Positions 1 through 9,591 of a stretch of 64,000 nt of DNA are shown in pieces. The translations under genes were made by a program, and so were the position numbers. Within the stretch, counting starts at the first letter, position 1. Each line of letters begins with the position of its first letter. The notes under the pieces were generated by a model. That model did no database searches. It was not told the origin of the DNA and saw nothing but the letters and a program-made list of their open reading frames with translations. The stretch comes from Moraxella atlantae NBRC 14588 (GTDB lineage: Bacteria; Pseudomonadota; Gammaproteobacteria; Pseudomonadales; Moraxellaceae). Location of the stretch: positions 124,001 through 188,000 of the forward strand of contig NZ_BCUL01000001.1 in NCBI RefSeq assembly GCF_001591265.1, in the 5' to 3' direction.

Positions 1-1054
1 GTTGGTTGATTATCGTTTTACGCGGCGTTTTGAGGCCAAACGCGGTGAAAACGGCGGCAGCAAAAACTGCTCAGGGCGCGGCGCGGATGATATTTATCTG
101 ACCGTGCCGATTGGTACAACGGTGGTCGATGTTGAAACCGACAGCGTCATTGGCGATTTGACCGCAAAAGGTCAAACCTTATTGGTCGCCAAAGGCGGTG
201 ATGGCGGATTGGGCAACACACATTTTAAATCCTCAACCAACCAAGCACCGCGCCGTGCTACCTCAGGCTTTGCAGGTGAGCTAAAACAGCTTAAACTTGA
301 GCTTAAAGTAGTTGCCGATGTTGGCTTGATTGGTTTACCCAATGCAGGCAAATCGACGTTTATTCGGCAGGTATCGGCAGCGCGCCCTAAGGTCGCCAAC
401 TACCCATTTACCACATTGGTGCCAAACTTGGGTGTGGTGGATGTCGGGCGGCATCGCTCGTTTGTCATGGCGGATATTCCTGGGTTAATTGCGGGTGCGT
501 CGCAGGGCGCAGGGTTGGGTATTCGGTTTTTAAAACACGTCGCGCGTACACGGCGGCTGTTGCATCTGGTCGATGTACAGCCGATTGACGGCAGTGACCC
601 GATCTCTAATGCGCGCGTGATTTTGCATGAATTGGCGGCGTTTTCGCCTGAATTGGCGGATTTGCCCCAGATTTTGATTTTAAATAAAATCGATCAAATT
701 CCTGAAGAGGCGCGTGAGGCGATGCGCGCGCGTATCGTTGAGGGCTTGGACTGGCAAGGGGAGGTGTTTATGACCTCGACTTTGACAGGCGAAGGGGTAG
801 ATGCGGTGGTATGGCATTTGATGAACGCCATCGAGGCAGAGCGTGAGCGCGAGCAAGAAGATCCCGAATACGCCGCGGCTCAGCGTGAGCGTTTCTTACG
901 CCTAGAAGCTGAAGTACGTCAAAATAGCGAGGCGCAAAAACAAGCCTATCGTGCGCAGCGCAAGGCACAACGTGAGGGCGTACAAGCCGACGACTTAGGC
1001 GATGATGATTTTGACGATGATGACGGTGTCGAGGTGGTTTACGCACCGTATTAG
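1..1054 (+). CDS. obgE: GTPase ObgE/CgtA, 5' end missing
   Basis: Obg-family GTPase that binds the 50S ribosomal subunit and acts in late ribosome assembly and the stringent response. The window starts inside the glycine-rich OBG domain (first codon at base 2, reading L-V-D-Y-R-F), so about 50 N-terminal residues are lost. The visible part holds the rest of the OBG fold, then the G domain: P-loop GLPNAGKST (about residues 114-122 of the visible part), the switch II motif DIPGL and the guanine-specificity motif NKID. The C-terminus ends in an acidic Asp-rich tail, as is common in gammaproteobacterial Obg. The gene is convergent with tal and ends 20 bases before a shared hairpin terminator. Family assignment is secure. 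Confidence 0.95.
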   Translation, partial: LVDYRFTRRFEAKRGENGGSKNCSGRGADDIYLTVPIGTTVVDVETDSVIGDLTAKGQTLLVAKGGDGGLGNTHFKSSTNQAPRRATSGFAGELKQLKLELKVVADVGLIGLPNAGKSTFIRQVSAARPKVANYPFTTLVPNLGVVDVGRHRSFVMADIPGLIAGASQGAGLGIRFLKHVARTRRLLHLVDVQPIDGSDPISNARVILHELAAFSPELADLPQILILNKIDQIPEEAREAMRARIVEGLDWQGEVFMTSTLTGEGVDAVVWHLMNAIEAEREREQEDPEYAAAQRERFLRLEAEVRQNSEAQKQAYRAQRKAQREGVQADDLGDDDFDDDDGVEVVYAPY

Positions 1055-1070
1055 GTTGTAAAATTTATTC

Positions 1071-1115
1071 AAAAAAAGCCGCTGACCACACACAAGCTGG
1101 CGGCTTTCATTTTTA
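1071..1115. terminator. Bidirectional hairpin terminator between obgE and tal
   Basis: An 8-bp stem AAAGCCGC (1075-1082) pairs with GCGGCTTT (1100-1107), with an A-run on the left and T-rich sequence on the right. It can therefore end transcripts arriving from either of the two convergent genes. Confidence 0.75.
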
Positions 1116-1135
1116 ATTATTTTTAAAATAAGGCA

Positions 1136-2068
1136 TCATGCCAAGCTATTTAACAAATCAACCAACTGCTGACGCGCTTTGACAAATCCTTCAATGCCTG
1201 CAGGCAATAGCTCATGCGTGATCGCGTCATGGGTCAATTGTGTGTCAAAATCTGCCTGTGCAAGTGTGGTTTTGGTGATGGGCTCATGCGTCATGTCGGG
1301 TGACAATTGACGCACCACAGGCGTCTGCATACTGGCTAGCGCGTCAAGCAATTCGGGCGAAATCGTTAGCAAGTCACAACCTGCTAATGCCAAAATTTGC
1401 TCGACGCTACGAAAGCTTGCGCCCATAATTTGGGTCGGGTAGCCGTGTTGTTTGAAATAATGATAAATCCGTTTGACCGACTGCACGCCTTTGTCCTGCG
1501 CGATGGCGATATGCTCAGCGTGTTCGGCGCGTTTTTGCCAGTCCAAAATCCGTCCAACAAACGGTGATATCAACGTCACGTCTGCATCGGCACATGCCTG
1601 TGCCTGCGCCAAACCAAAAATCAGTGTTACGTTACAAGCAATATTTTGCTGCTCAAGCTGACGTGCGGCTTGAATGCCTTGCCATGTACCAGCAATTTTA
1701 ATCAAAATCCGCGACGTATCTACACCTGCTTTGGCGTATGCGTCAATAAATTGCAACGCTTGGCGTACAGTCGCGTCGGTATCGTACGACAGACTGGCAT
1801 CGACTTCGGTTGAAACGCGCCCCTCAATCAATGCCAAAATCTGCTTGCCCAAATCCACAGTCAAGTCATTGATTACCGCATCCACATCACCACTGTGGCG
1901 GGCAAGCGCGGCGCGTAGTTGGGGCTGCATATCAGCGTGCGACAAAGCTTTGGTAATCAGACTTGGGTTGGTGGTAGCGTCCACAGGCTTGAGCCGTGCA
2001 ATCGCTTGCAAATCGCCCGTATCGGCGACAACGGTGGTCATTTGTTTAAGTTGTTCTAAGCTGTTCAT
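1136..2068 (-). CDS. tal: Transaldolase
   Basis: Transaldolase of the pentose phosphate pathway (TalB-like, about 310 residues). It moves a dihydroxyacetone unit from sedoheptulose 7-phosphate to glyceraldehyde 3-phosphate in the cytoplasm. The N-terminus shows the family signature TTVVADTGD followed by DATTNPSLI. The Schiff-base lysine lies in ILIKIAGTWQG (about K124); most TalB proteins have Ser where Gly follows the Ala here. An in-frame GTG lies four codons upstream at 2080. I chose the ATG at 2068 because the protein then starts MNSLEQLKQ, as in relatives. The gene lies 109 bases downstream of the mscS-like gene on the same strand and ends at the shared terminator. Confidence 0.93.
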   Translation of the reverse strand: MNSLEQLKQMTTVVADTGDLQAIARLKPVDATTNPSLITKALSHADMQPQLRAALARHSGDVDAVINDLTVDLGKQILALIEGRVSTEVDASLSYDTDATVRQALQFIDAYAKAGVDTSRILIKIAGTWQGIQAARQLEQQNIACNVTLIFGLAQAQACADADVTLISPFVGRILDWQKRAEHAEHIAIAQDKGVQSVKRIYHYFKQHGYPTQIMGASFRSVEQILALAGCDLLTISPELLDALASMQTPVVRQLSPDMTHEPITKTTLAQADFDTQLTHDAITHELLPAGIEGFVKARQQLVDLLNSLA

Positions 2069-2189
2069 GGTGTTATCCACGTTGTTGTTGGTATTTTATT
2101 AAAAGTAGCATGTTTATGCGCTTAACGCAAGATACGGCGATTTGATAGTTTGCTCAGCGGCTTTGGATGGCTAAAAATAGCCTAAGCAA

Positions 2190-3419
2190 TTATTTTTCCA
2201 AAACAGCGTTATCCAAAAAAACGCCAAAAAATTTAGACGACGACGCTACTTTGCGCCAGTTTTTTAGCTGCGCAAGCTTAGGGATGGGTTTGGCAGGCAA
2301 GGCGGTTTTGAGCTGACGCGGACGCAAATTTGATACGGGCGCGATAAGCTGCATATGTGGGTAGGGCGTAGCGATACCTGCATCATCAAATGCGCGTTTG
2401 ATTTTTTCACGCAGCTGTTCTTTGAGCACAGGCAAACGCGCCACTTGCGGCGGTGCAACCCAAAACCGTACGATAAAATACACACCAAAATCGCCGATAT
2501 GATCGACCGTGACCAGTGGTGCAGGGCGTGGGCTCAGCGCTTCCTCCTGCGTGAGTACCGCCATCATCACCTCGCGCGCCGTCTCGATATCCTGCTCAAG
2601 CGCAATACGCACCTCAATGTCAAAGCGAATCAGATTTTTGGAGGTCAGATTAATCACCACCGATGAGGCAACCGACGAATTTGGCACAATCACGGTGATA
2701 TTATCGCGCGTCAAAATCTTGGTGGTACGCAAGGCAATTTCAACGACTTTGCCTTCGTTGTCATTGATTTTGACCCAGTCACCCACTTGAAACGACTGCT
2801 CAATTAAAATATTAATGCCCGAAATAAAATTTGCCAATGTCGATTGGGCTGCAAAACCTACCGCAATGCCTGCAATCCCCAGACCTGCAACCACCGACAC
2901 AATGTCAAAACCAAACTGTGCCATGACGCTTGCTAGCCAGAGCACGATAATCAGCACCGACAGCAGGTTATGCAAAAGTTGCTTAATCGAGGCATTGAGG
3001 CCATAATCTTTGAGCATTTGTTGCATGATATAGCCAAGGTTATACCACAACAAATAAAACAGCACCGACCAAACCCCTGCCTTGACACTGGCTTTGATGG
3101 TATCGGGCTCTACGCTAAGCTGGCTCATCACCGCAAGCACGCTTGAGAACAGCCACAGCAGCCGCGCAAACAGCCGCCATGATGAAAAATAACGGCTTTT
3201 TTTGCCCGTCCAACGGTTGTGCTTGATGGCATACACGGTCAGCCAGTACAGCAGCCCCAATACGCCAAGCAAAATCGCGACTTTAATCGTCGTTGCAGCA
3301 ATGCGTTTGGCTTGCCATGTCCAGTTGAGTGCCTCGTCCTCCAGCGATCCGCCCAACGCCAAATAAAAATCATAATACAAATCGCGAAAAATTTGGCGAA
3401 AAAACTGGCGTGCCGACAT
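2190..3419 (-). CDS. MscS-family mechanosensitive channel
   Basis: Small-conductance mechanosensitive channel family protein of 409 residues. It would sit in the inner membrane and release solutes on hypo-osmotic shock. Several hydrophobic segments occupy about residues 40-190. The pore-lining helix is the Gly/Ala-rich stretch VVAGLGIAGIAVGFAAQ, followed by the hallmark beta-domain sequence IEQSFQVGDWVKI and the VPNS motif. The soluble cage continues to about residue 350, and a basic C-terminal tail is added. It is longer than E. coli MscS (286 residues) because of extra N-terminal helices, so it belongs to the YbdG/YnaI-like wider family; the exact subtype is not resolved. It lies between the flavoprotein gene and tal, all leftward. 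Confidence 0.88.
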   Translation of the reverse strand: MSARQFFRQIFRDLYYDFYLALGGSLEDEALNWTWQAKRIAATTIKVAILLGVLGLLYWLTVYAIKHNRWTGKKSRYFSSWRLFARLLWLFSSVLAVMSQLSVEPDTIKASVKAGVWSVLFYLLWYNLGYIMQQMLKDYGLNASIKQLLHNLLSVLIIVLWLASVMAQFGFDIVSVVAGLGIAGIAVGFAAQSTLANFISGINILIEQSFQVGDWVKINDNEGKVVEIALRTTKILTRDNITVIVPNSSVASSVVINLTSKNLIRFDIEVRIALEQDIETAREVMMAVLTQEEALSPRPAPLVTVDHIGDFGVYFIVRFWVAPPQVARLPVLKEQLREKIKRAFDDAGIATPYPHMQLIAPVSNLRPRQLKTALPAKPIPKLAQLKNWRKVASSSKFFGVFLDNAVLEK

Positions 3420-3457
3420 ACCCCGACCTTTAAATAGCGCGTTGGTTGCGTGTCAGC

Positions 3458-4972
3458 TTAGCGTAACATGGGATTGACGTTGGGTAAAGCAGCGTTTTTT
3501 GTCTCAGCTGCACGCGCGGCAGCTGTGTCTGTACCCTCATCGTCAGACAATGCCAAACATTGTTTGACGATATCACGCAATGCCGTGCGCATACCCTCAA
3601 TGATAGTGGGGTGATAAAACGGCATGGTCAAAAGCTCACTAGCACTAAGCCTTTGCATGATGGCAAGCGCAAGAATATGCGCCAAATACTCGCCATCGGG
3701 GGCGACCATGCTCGCGCCAAGCAATTTGCCATCGCTGCGATGGGCATAGATGTGGAGTGCGCCTTGGTTGACACCCATGACGCGGCTGCGCCCTTGGTTG
3801 GCAAAGCTGACCTTACCTGTCACAAAATCCGTGTCGCTGTCTTTGAGCTGTGCATATGTTTGCCCAACTTGGGCAATATTGGGCAAGCAAAACACCACCG
3901 ACAACGGCACGGGCAAATCACGGATATAGTCAGCGGTGATGGGGCAGTCTTTGGCAAGCATACCTGCTTGTGTGCCCTCGATGTTGGCGATGTGCAGTAG
4001 CAGAAAATGTCCACTGGCATCCCCTGCGACAAACACGCGACGTTTGCCAATTTGTCCTGTGGCAGGGTCTAGGTCTTTAGGATAGCCTTTGTCATCCAAG
4101 GCGATATCAAGCTTGTCGATCCCCAATTTTTCTAACTCGGCATGCCGTCCAACCGCCGCTAGCAGATACTCTGCCTCAAACGTCTGTGCGTTGCCATCAC
4201 AATCGGTGTAATACACGCACACGCCATTGTCAGTTTGGGTCAGCGTGTCAATCGTTACATTTAATGCCATATCCACCGTAGTGGCTAGGCTATCAATCGC
4301 TGCTGCATTGATGTCATCATCAGATAAGCTGCCAAGCGTGGCATCACGGTTGAACAGCCGCACGCGCACACCAAGCAGACTAAACGCCTGTGCTAGCTCA
4401 AGCCCAATTGCGCCTGCGCCAACCACTGCCAGCGACTTGGGCAAATCGGGCAAGTCAAACACCGTATCTGAGGTCAAAAGCCGATCGCCGAGTATGTCCG
4501 CCCAACCATCGGGTACTGATGGCATTGAACCTGTGGCGATGATCAACGTATCTGCCGCAATGATGTCATCATTGACTGCCAATAAGGTCTGATCGTCAGC
4601 ATTTTTGCCAACAATGCGTGCGGTGCCGCTGATTTTTTGGTCATCGTCCCAGCCATCAACTGTGGCTTGTACATAGCTGGCTAGGCGTGCGCGTTCGCGT
4701 TGAACACGCTGCATGACGGCTTTGCCATCAATTTGCACCTGCGTGATTACGCCAAATTCATCTGCTGTGTGGGCTAAGTGCGCGCGTTCTGCCGCAGCCA
4801 GTAGCAGCTTACTGGGCATACAGCCAGCATCCACACAGGTTGTCGTCCAGCTGCCTGCATTGATGATCACCACATTTTTGCCACATTTTTTGACTTGGTG
4901 AAACGCGCTTTGTCCTGCTGTGCCTGCGCCGATCACAGCGACATCAACCGTATGTGTGGGGGTGGGTTGCAT
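3458..4972 (-). CDS. Dihydrolipoamide dehydrogenase-like flavoprotein disulfide reductase
   Basis: FAD-dependent pyridine nucleotide-disulfide oxidoreductase of 504 residues. The N-terminal FAD-binding glycine motif is VAVIGAGTAG, the redox-active pair is in TTCVDAGCMPSK (Cys-x4-Cys), and the NAD(P)-binding motif AVVGAGAIGLELAQ lies near residue 190. The C-terminal dimer domain has the catalytic His-Glu pair in FYHPTIIEGM. This is the class I layout shared by lipoamide dehydrogenase, glutathione reductase and related enzymes. No 2-oxoacid dehydrogenase genes are nearby, so it is probably not the main Lpd of a complex; a stand-alone Lpd-like or mercuric/thiol reductase-like role is possible. 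An AGGA ribosome-binding sequence precedes the ATG at 4972. Confidence 0.82.
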   Translation of the reverse strand: MQPTPTHTVDVAVIGAGTAGQSAFHQVKKCGKNVVIINAGSWTTTCVDAGCMPSKLLLAAAERAHLAHTADEFGVITQVQIDGKAVMQRVQRERARLASYVQATVDGWDDDQKISGTARIVGKNADDQTLLAVNDDIIAADTLIIATGSMPSVPDGWADILGDRLLTSDTVFDLPDLPKSLAVVGAGAIGLELAQAFSLLGVRVRLFNRDATLGSLSDDDINAAAIDSLATTVDMALNVTIDTLTQTDNGVCVYYTDCDGNAQTFEAEYLLAAVGRHAELEKLGIDKLDIALDDKGYPKDLDPATGQIGKRRVFVAGDASGHFLLLHIANIEGTQAGMLAKDCPITADYIRDLPVPLSVVFCLPNIAQVGQTYAQLKDSDTDFVTGKVSFANQGRSRVMGVNQGALHIYAHRSDGKLLGASMVAPDGEYLAHILALAIMQRLSASELLTMPFYHPTIIEGMRTALRDIVKQCLALSDDEGTDTAAARAAETKNAALPNVNPMLR

Positions 4973-5002
4973 CGTGTTTTCCTATGTTTGATTGGGTCAA
5001 AT

Positions 5003-5031
5003 AAAAAAGACTGCATGGCACAGTCTTTTTT
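5003..5031 (-). terminator. Rho-independent terminator after the small exported protein gene
   Basis: An 11-bp stem AAAAAAGACTG (5003-5013) pairs with CAGTCTTTTTT (5021-5031) around a 7-base loop. Read on the minus strand it follows the stop codon at 5036 by five bases and ends in a U-run. It is nearly symmetric. Confidence 0.8.
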
Positions 5032-5035
5032 GGCA

Positions 5036-5386
5036 TTAGCGTTTGTCGTTGGCGTTGGGTCGATTAAATTTGATCCCATCGCCGCAGGCTTTCATGCGCA
5101 GGCTGATGGTTTGAAAGGTTTTGTTTTGGCGGACATCTTTGCCGCTTTGTACCCATTCGTCCAGCTCGTTTTTTTGTGCTTGCGTGATTTTGGCTTGCTC
5201 ATCAAGCACGCAGGTGCAAAATCGTTTGGCAGACTTGTTGTCGGTGATGTTGCGCTCAGTCATTTGGCTAGCGCAGGCATTGACTTGTTGAGCGTTGGCA
5301 GCGTGCGCGCTCGTAGTCGCCAACACCACAGCAGGTAACGCAGCGACACTCAGCGCAGTACATAGTTTAAATGACGATATTTTCAT
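5036..5386 (-). CDS. Small exported Cys-containing protein, unknown function
   Basis: A 116-residue protein with a clear Sec signal peptide: Met-Lys start, a hydrophobic core, and likely cleavage after SAHA near residue 29. The mature part is small and polar with four Cys (ACASQM, FCTCVLDE, MKACGDG), suggesting one or two periplasmic disulfides. I do not recognise a named family. The ATG at 5386 is preferred over a longer frame because GAGGA precedes it at proper spacing and it places the signal peptide at the very N-terminus. It lies 85 bases downstream of queC on the same strand and has its own terminator. It is a real gene by start, signal and terminator; the function is not known. Confidence 0.72.
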   Translation of the reverse strand: MKISSFKLCTALSVAALPAVVLATTSAHAANAQQVNACASQMTERNITDNKSAKRFCTCVLDEQAKITQAQKNELDEWVQSGKDVRQNKTFQTISLRMKACGDGIKFNRPNANDKR

Positions 5387-5471
5387 AGGATTCCTCAAGT
5401 AACTCGGCGCGCTGTTGGTCGATTGGTTGGATAAAGCCACAACGATCTGCCTGCAGCGCACGCACATGGCG

Positions 5472-6215
5472 TTAGCCTACCCGATAGCGTGTGGGATCGT
5501 CTATTTCAGCTTGTAAAAAACCTTGCTGGCGCAGCACACAACTGTCGCACACACCGCACGCCCGTCCTGCATCATCGGCCTGATAGCATGACACTGTTAG
5601 GCTATAGTCCACACCAAGCGATGTGCCCAAGCGAATGATATCGGCTTTACTCAAATCCAACAAAGGCGTGGCAATGGTCAAGGTTTGCCCAAGTCGTCCT
5701 GCCTTGGTGGCAAGGTTTGCCATGTGGTTAAACGCGGCGATGTAATCAGGGCGGCAATCAGGATAGCCTGAATAATCCACCGCATTGACCCCAATGACAA
5801 TCGTACGCGCTTGAGTGACTTCTGCCACCGCCAAGGCATACGCCAAAAAAATCGTATTGCGCGCAGGCACATACGTGCTGGGAATGGCATTGTCGTCATG
5901 CTGCTCGGCAAAGTCATGCGCATGCCCCGTTGGCACCTGCATGCTCGGGTCGGTCAGTGCCGAGCCGCCCAGCTGCGCTAAATCAATATTGATGATGCGA
6001 TGCGCAACTTGTGCGTGCTTGGCAATGCGTTTAGCGGCGGCAAGCTCGCTGTTGTGGCGTTGCCCGTAGTCAAAACTGACCGCGGTGACGTTATCAAAAC
6101 GCACCTTTGCCCAGTACAAACAGGTGACCGAATCAAGTCCGCCCGATAACAATACCACTGCATTGTTGGACGATACGCCAGATTCTGTAAAAGTGCTAGA
6201 GGTTTGTGATGGCAT
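5472..6215 (-). CDS. queC: 7-cyano-7-deazaguanine synthase QueC
   Basis: QueC converts 7-carboxy-7-deazaguanine to preQ0 using ATP and ammonia, in the queuosine tRNA-modification pathway. The PP-loop SGGLDS (residues 24-29) binds ATP. The C-terminal zinc site is visible as Cys210, Cys220, Cys223 and Cys226 (CYQADD...ACGVCDSC). Length 247 is slightly above the usual 220-235 because of about 18 extra polar N-terminal residues before the AVVLLSGG strand. No other queuosine genes are in the window. It is divergent from the sulfate-binding gene across a 319-base intergenic region. Confidence 0.95.
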   Translation of the reverse strand: MPSQTSSTFTESGVSSNNAVVLLSGGLDSVTCLYWAKVRFDNVTAVSFDYGQRHNSELAAAKRIAKHAQVAHRIINIDLAQLGGSALTDPSMQVPTGHAHDFAEQHDDNAIPSTYVPARNTIFLAYALAVAEVTQARTIVIGVNAVDYSGYPDCRPDYIAAFNHMANLATKAGRLGQTLTIATPLLDLSKADIIRLGTSLGVDYSLTVSCYQADDAGRACGVCDSCVLRQQGFLQAEIDDPTRYRVG

Positions 6216-6263
6216 AATTTTTTTGTATAAAACCTAAGAAAAAATGCATTAAAAAATACCGCT

Positions 6264-6292
6264 ATTATAAGCCATTTGGGCATGATTTTCTA
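6264..6292 (-). promoter_or_regulatory. Candidate promoter of queC
   Basis: On the minus strand a consensus TATAAT (6269 down to 6264) lies about 50 bases upstream of the queC start; the matching -35 region is weak. Nothing else recognisable was found in the rest of the 6216-6534 intergenic region, which must also hold the promoter of the divergent sulfate operon. Confidence 0.4.
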
Positions 6293-6534
6293 AAATTTAT
6301 TGGCTATAGCGGCTGTTTGCCCAAGCAATCAACAGCTAAATAGCCCAAATTTTGACCACCCCAACGCGTGTCCTAAACGCCTGCAATTATGCTTTAAATA
6401 TGCCGTTTAGTCATAACAATGCGGTAATTTATCATAGCCAAATGGTGATGAACCTTGTTAAAATAGCGCGCTTGATTGCTACGCATTTGTGCTCAAGCAT
6501 GAATGCCAAACGTGATGTAGATTAAGGGGTTGTT

Positions 6535-7665
6535 ATGCCAAACGCAGTATTGTCGTTTCACAAATTTGTCCAATCTAACACGGCCAAATGGTCGACAATC
6601 GGTGTTGTGACCTTGGCTGCGGCGATTGGCTGTGCGCGCGCGCCCACCCAACAGGCGGACAACAGCAACGCGCAAACAAACACGGCAGCTGCCACAGGCG
6701 ATATCAAATTGCTCAACGTATCATACGATGTGGCACGCGATTTTTATAAAGACTATAACCCCAAATTTGTCCAAGAATACGCCCAAACTCACAACGGCGC
6801 AAAAATCGACATTCAGCAGTCACACGGTGGTTCAAGCAAACAGGCGTTGGCAGTGGCCAATGGTTTGCAAGCCGATGTTGTCAGCATGAACCAAGGCTCA
6901 GATATCGAGCTACTGGTTAAAAAAGGCTTGGTTGCCGATGATTGGCAGCAGCAATTTCCCAACCACGCCGTACCATATACCAGTGCGGTGGTGTTTTTGG
7001 TGCGTCAAGGCAATCCCAAACACATTCAAGATTGGACAGATTTGACCAAATCAGGCGTACAGATCGTCTTGGCAAATCCCAAAACCACAGGCAACGGCCG
7101 TTATGCGTTTTTGGGTGCGTATGGCTACGGTTTGCATCAATTTAACAACGACGATGCCAAAGCACAAAACTTTGTTAAGCAGCTATTAAAAAATGTACCT
7201 GTTTATGAAAACGGCGGACGCGCGGCTACCACCACATTCTTGCAACGTCAAATCGGTGATGTTTTGGTGACGTTTGAAAACGAAGCCAACCTTGCCAGCA
7301 AGCAATTTGGGCAGGGACAAGTTGAAATTGTATATCCAAGTTACACTGTAGCAGCAGAAAACCCCGTTGCCATCGTCAAAACCGTGACCGATAAAAAAGG
7401 CACGACTGAGGCGGCAAAAGCGTATTTGGATTATCTATGGAGTGAGCCTGCTCAGCAGTTGGCGGCAGATTTGTACTTGCGCCCAAGCGATGCCAATGTG
7501 TTGGCAAAAAATGCCGACAAATTGCCCACGCTCAACACCTTTAGCCCAAACGCTGTATTTGGCAGTTGGGATGACATCATGGGCAAATACTTTAAAGACG
7601 GCGGCGTGTTTGACCAGCTAGCCGACCCAAACAGCACCACAACACCTGCTGATACCAAAAAATAA
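6535..7665 (+). CDS. sbp: Periplasmic sulfate-binding protein (lipoprotein form)
   Basis: Substrate-binding protein of the sulfate/thiosulfate ABC importer, 376 residues. After a signal sequence it carries the family motifs LLNVSYDVARDFY, QSHGGSSKQALAVANGLQADVV and NPKTTGNGRYAFLGAYGYG, which shape the anion site. The signal ends in AAIGC with Cys33, a plausible lipobox, so the protein may be membrane-anchored rather than free as in E. coli. AAGGGG precedes the ATG. It is the first gene of the operon sbp-cysT-cysW-cysA, 46 bases before cysT. Sulfate versus thiosulfate preference cannot be decided from sequence alone. Control by a CysB-type regulator would be expected, but I could not identify an operator. 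Confidence 0.93.
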   Translation: MPNAVLSFHKFVQSNTAKWSTIGVVTLAAAIGCARAPTQQADNSNAQTNTAAATGDIKLLNVSYDVARDFYKDYNPKFVQEYAQTHNGAKIDIQQSHGGSSKQALAVANGLQADVVSMNQGSDIELLVKKGLVADDWQQQFPNHAVPYTSAVVFLVRQGNPKHIQDWTDLTKSGVQIVLANPKTTGNGRYAFLGAYGYGLHQFNNDDAKAQNFVKQLLKNVPVYENGGRAATTTFLQRQIGDVLVTFENEANLASKQFGQGQVEIVYPSYTVAAENPVAIVKTVTDKKGTTEAAKAYLDYLWSEPAQQLAADLYLRPSDANVLAKNADKLPTLNTFSPNAVFGSWDDIMGKYFKDGGVFDQLADPNSTTTPADTKK

Positions 7666-7711
7666 TTTGGCTTTAATTTTATATTTCATCAACAAAAGGT
7701 AAGTTCCACGT

Positions 7712-8617
7712 ATGGCAAGTCCGCCTCACGCCCGCGATAACGCGCCGCCCACGACGGCTAAGCCGCGTGTGGATGCTAAGACGCTACTCAACAATAAAAA
7801 ACGCCACATCATGCCGTTTTTTAATCTTAGTTTGGGCATCAGTGTGTTGGCGTTGTCGCTGCTGGTGCTGTTGCCGTTTGTTGCCATGGTGCTGACAGCG
7901 GCAGATGGCGGATTGGCAGGTTTTTGGCAGACCATCACCGAACCGCGTGTGCAAGCTGCGATTGGTCTAACGCTCAAGGTATCGTTACTGGCGACGCTGA
8001 CCAATTTGGTATTCGGCACGTTGGTGGCATGGGTATTGGTGCGTTATAACTTTGTTGGCAAATCGCTGCTCAACGCCTTGGTGGATTTACCGTTTGCTTT
8101 GCCGACGGCGGTGATGGGCATTTCGTTAGCAACGCTATACGCACCCAATGGTTTACTTGGGCGTTGGTTTGCCCCGTTTGGAATCAAAATTGCGTTTACC
8201 CCGATTGGCATTTGGCTGGCATTGGTGGTGGTGAGTTTGCCGTTTGTTGTACGCGCGGTGCAGCCTGTGTTGGCAGAGTTGTCGGTAGAATATGAAGAAG
8301 CCGCTGCGGTGTTGGGCGCAAATCGTTTAACAACCGTGCGCCGTGTGGTACTGCCCGAGTTGTACCCAGCGCTGCTGATGGGGGCAGGCATGATGTTTGC
8401 CCGTGCCACAGGCGAGTATGGCTCGGTGATTTTTATTGCCGGTAATTTACCGATGAAGTCAGAGATTTTACCGCTGATTATCATTGGTAAATTAGAAAGC
8501 TTTGATGTCACGGGCGCGGCAGCGGTGGCGTTGTTTATGTTGTTGATTTCATTTGTGATTTTATTTACCATCAATGCCGCGCAATGGTGGCTAACGCGAC
8601 GTGGCGGGGGCGTGTGA
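7712..8617 (+). CDS. cysT: Sulfate ABC transporter permease CysT/CysU
   Basis: Inner-membrane permease subunit of the sulfate importer, 301 residues. A polar N-terminal tail of about 30 residues precedes six predicted membrane segments. The cytoplasmic EAA loop is seen as YEEAAAVLGANRLTTVRRVVLPELYPALL, which docks onto the CysA ATPase. A typical PTAVMGISLATLYAPNG stretch follows the third membrane segment. The stop codon overlaps the ATG of cysW (TGATG), indicating translational coupling. Confidence 0.94.
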   Translation: MASPPHARDNAPPTTAKPRVDAKTLLNNKKRHIMPFFNLSLGISVLALSLLVLLPFVAMVLTAADGGLAGFWQTITEPRVQAAIGLTLKVSLLATLTNLVFGTLVAWVLVRYNFVGKSLLNALVDLPFALPTAVMGISLATLYAPNGLLGRWFAPFGIKIAFTPIGIWLALVVVSLPFVVRAVQPVLAELSVEYEEAAAVLGANRLTTVRRVVLPELYPALLMGAGMMFARATGEYGSVIFIAGNLPMKSEILPLIIIGKLESFDVTGAAAVALFMLLISFVILFTINAAQWWLTRRGGGV

Positions 8618-9591
8618 TGATAGGCGGACAAGACTACCCGTATCAAAACGCGCCTGCAACCAAAGAACCTGCGTGGCTGCGCTGGCTGCTGATTGGCATT
8701 GCGGTGCTGTTTATGACGGTTATGCTGGTGATTCCACTGGCGGCGGTGTTTTATGAGGCACTTAAAGGCGGTTGGCAGCTGTACCTTGCTGCATTGACTG
8801 ACAGCGAAGCCTTGGCGGCAATTCGTTTGACTTTATTGACTGCGGCGATTGTGGTGCCGATCAATACAGTGATCGGTATTGCATTGGCATGGCTTTTGAC
8901 GCGGTTTGATTTTCGCGGTAAACAGTTTTTGACCACATTACTGGATTTGCCGTTTTCGGTATCGCCTGTGGTGGCAGGTTTGATGTTTGTGTCACTTTTG
9001 GGCGCGAACACATGGCTGGGTGGGTGGCTGGAGTACTTTGGTTTTCAGGTGATTTTTGCCATTCCAGGCATTGTACTAGCAACACTGTTTGTTACGTTTC
9101 CGTTTGTGGCGCGTGAGGTTATTCCGCTGATGCAGTCGCAAGGCGCGAGTGAAGAGCAGGCGGCTTTGACGCTTGGTGCGTCAGGTTGGCAGATGTTTTG
9201 GCGCGTGACTTTGCCAAACATCAAGTGGGCGCTGTTGTACGGTATTATTTTGACCAATGCGCGTGCGATGGGCGAGTTTGGCGCGGTCAGTGTGGTGTCG
9301 GGGCATATTCGCGGCGAAACCAATACCATGCCACTGTTGGTTGAAATCGCCTACAACGAATACAACATGGTGGCGGCATTTGCCTTGTCTAGCTTGCTTG
9401 CACTGTTGGCATTGGTTACGCTGAGTATTCAGCAAATTTTAACACGCTATCAAGCCAATAAGCAATCTAACGAGACAGTACAAAACGAGACGGTACAAGA
9501 GGATATCAATTTTCAGCCGTTGCCGACCGCGCCCAGTGAATACCCTAAGCACGCGCAAGACCCATCAAACAAGGATAACCCCACGCCATGA
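8617..9591 (+). CDS. cysW: Sulfate ABC transporter permease CysW
   Basis: Second permease of the sulfate importer, 324 residues from the ATG at 8617. That ATG overlaps the cysT stop and follows a G-rich ribosome-binding stretch; a longer frame from 8584 would overlap cysT by 34 bases and is less likely. It has six membrane segments, the motif [17 protein letters not shown] typical of CysW, and the EAA loop [22 protein letters not shown]. About 45 C-terminal residues form a polar tail ([14 protein letters not shown]) beyond the usual end. Its stop overlaps the ATG of cysA (ATGA). Confidence 0.94.
   Translation: MIGGQDYPYQNAPATKEPAWLRWLLIGIAVLFMTVMLVIPLAAVFYEALKGGWQLYLAALTDSEALAAIRLTLLTAAIVVPINTVIGIALAWLLTRFDFRGKQFLTTLLDLPFSVSPVVAGLMFVSLLGANTWLGGWLEYFGFQVIFAIPGIVLATLFVTFPFVAREVIPLMQSQGASEEQAALTLGASGWQMFWRVTLPNIKWALLYGIILTNARAMGEFGAVSVVSGHIRGETNTMPLLVEIAYNEYNMVAAFALSSLLALLALVTLSIQQILTRYQANKQSNETVQNETVQEDINFQPLPTAPSEYPKHAQDPSNKDNPTP

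Noticed and set aside
4713-5338. Rightward frames opposite the flavoprotein and small exported protein genes
   Set aside because: They are antisense shadows; the minus-strand genes have family motifs, ribosome-binding sites and a terminator.
8584-8616. Earlier start for cysW inside cysT
   Set aside because: The ATG at 8617 overlaps the cysT stop in the usual coupled way and has a G-rich ribosome-binding stretch.
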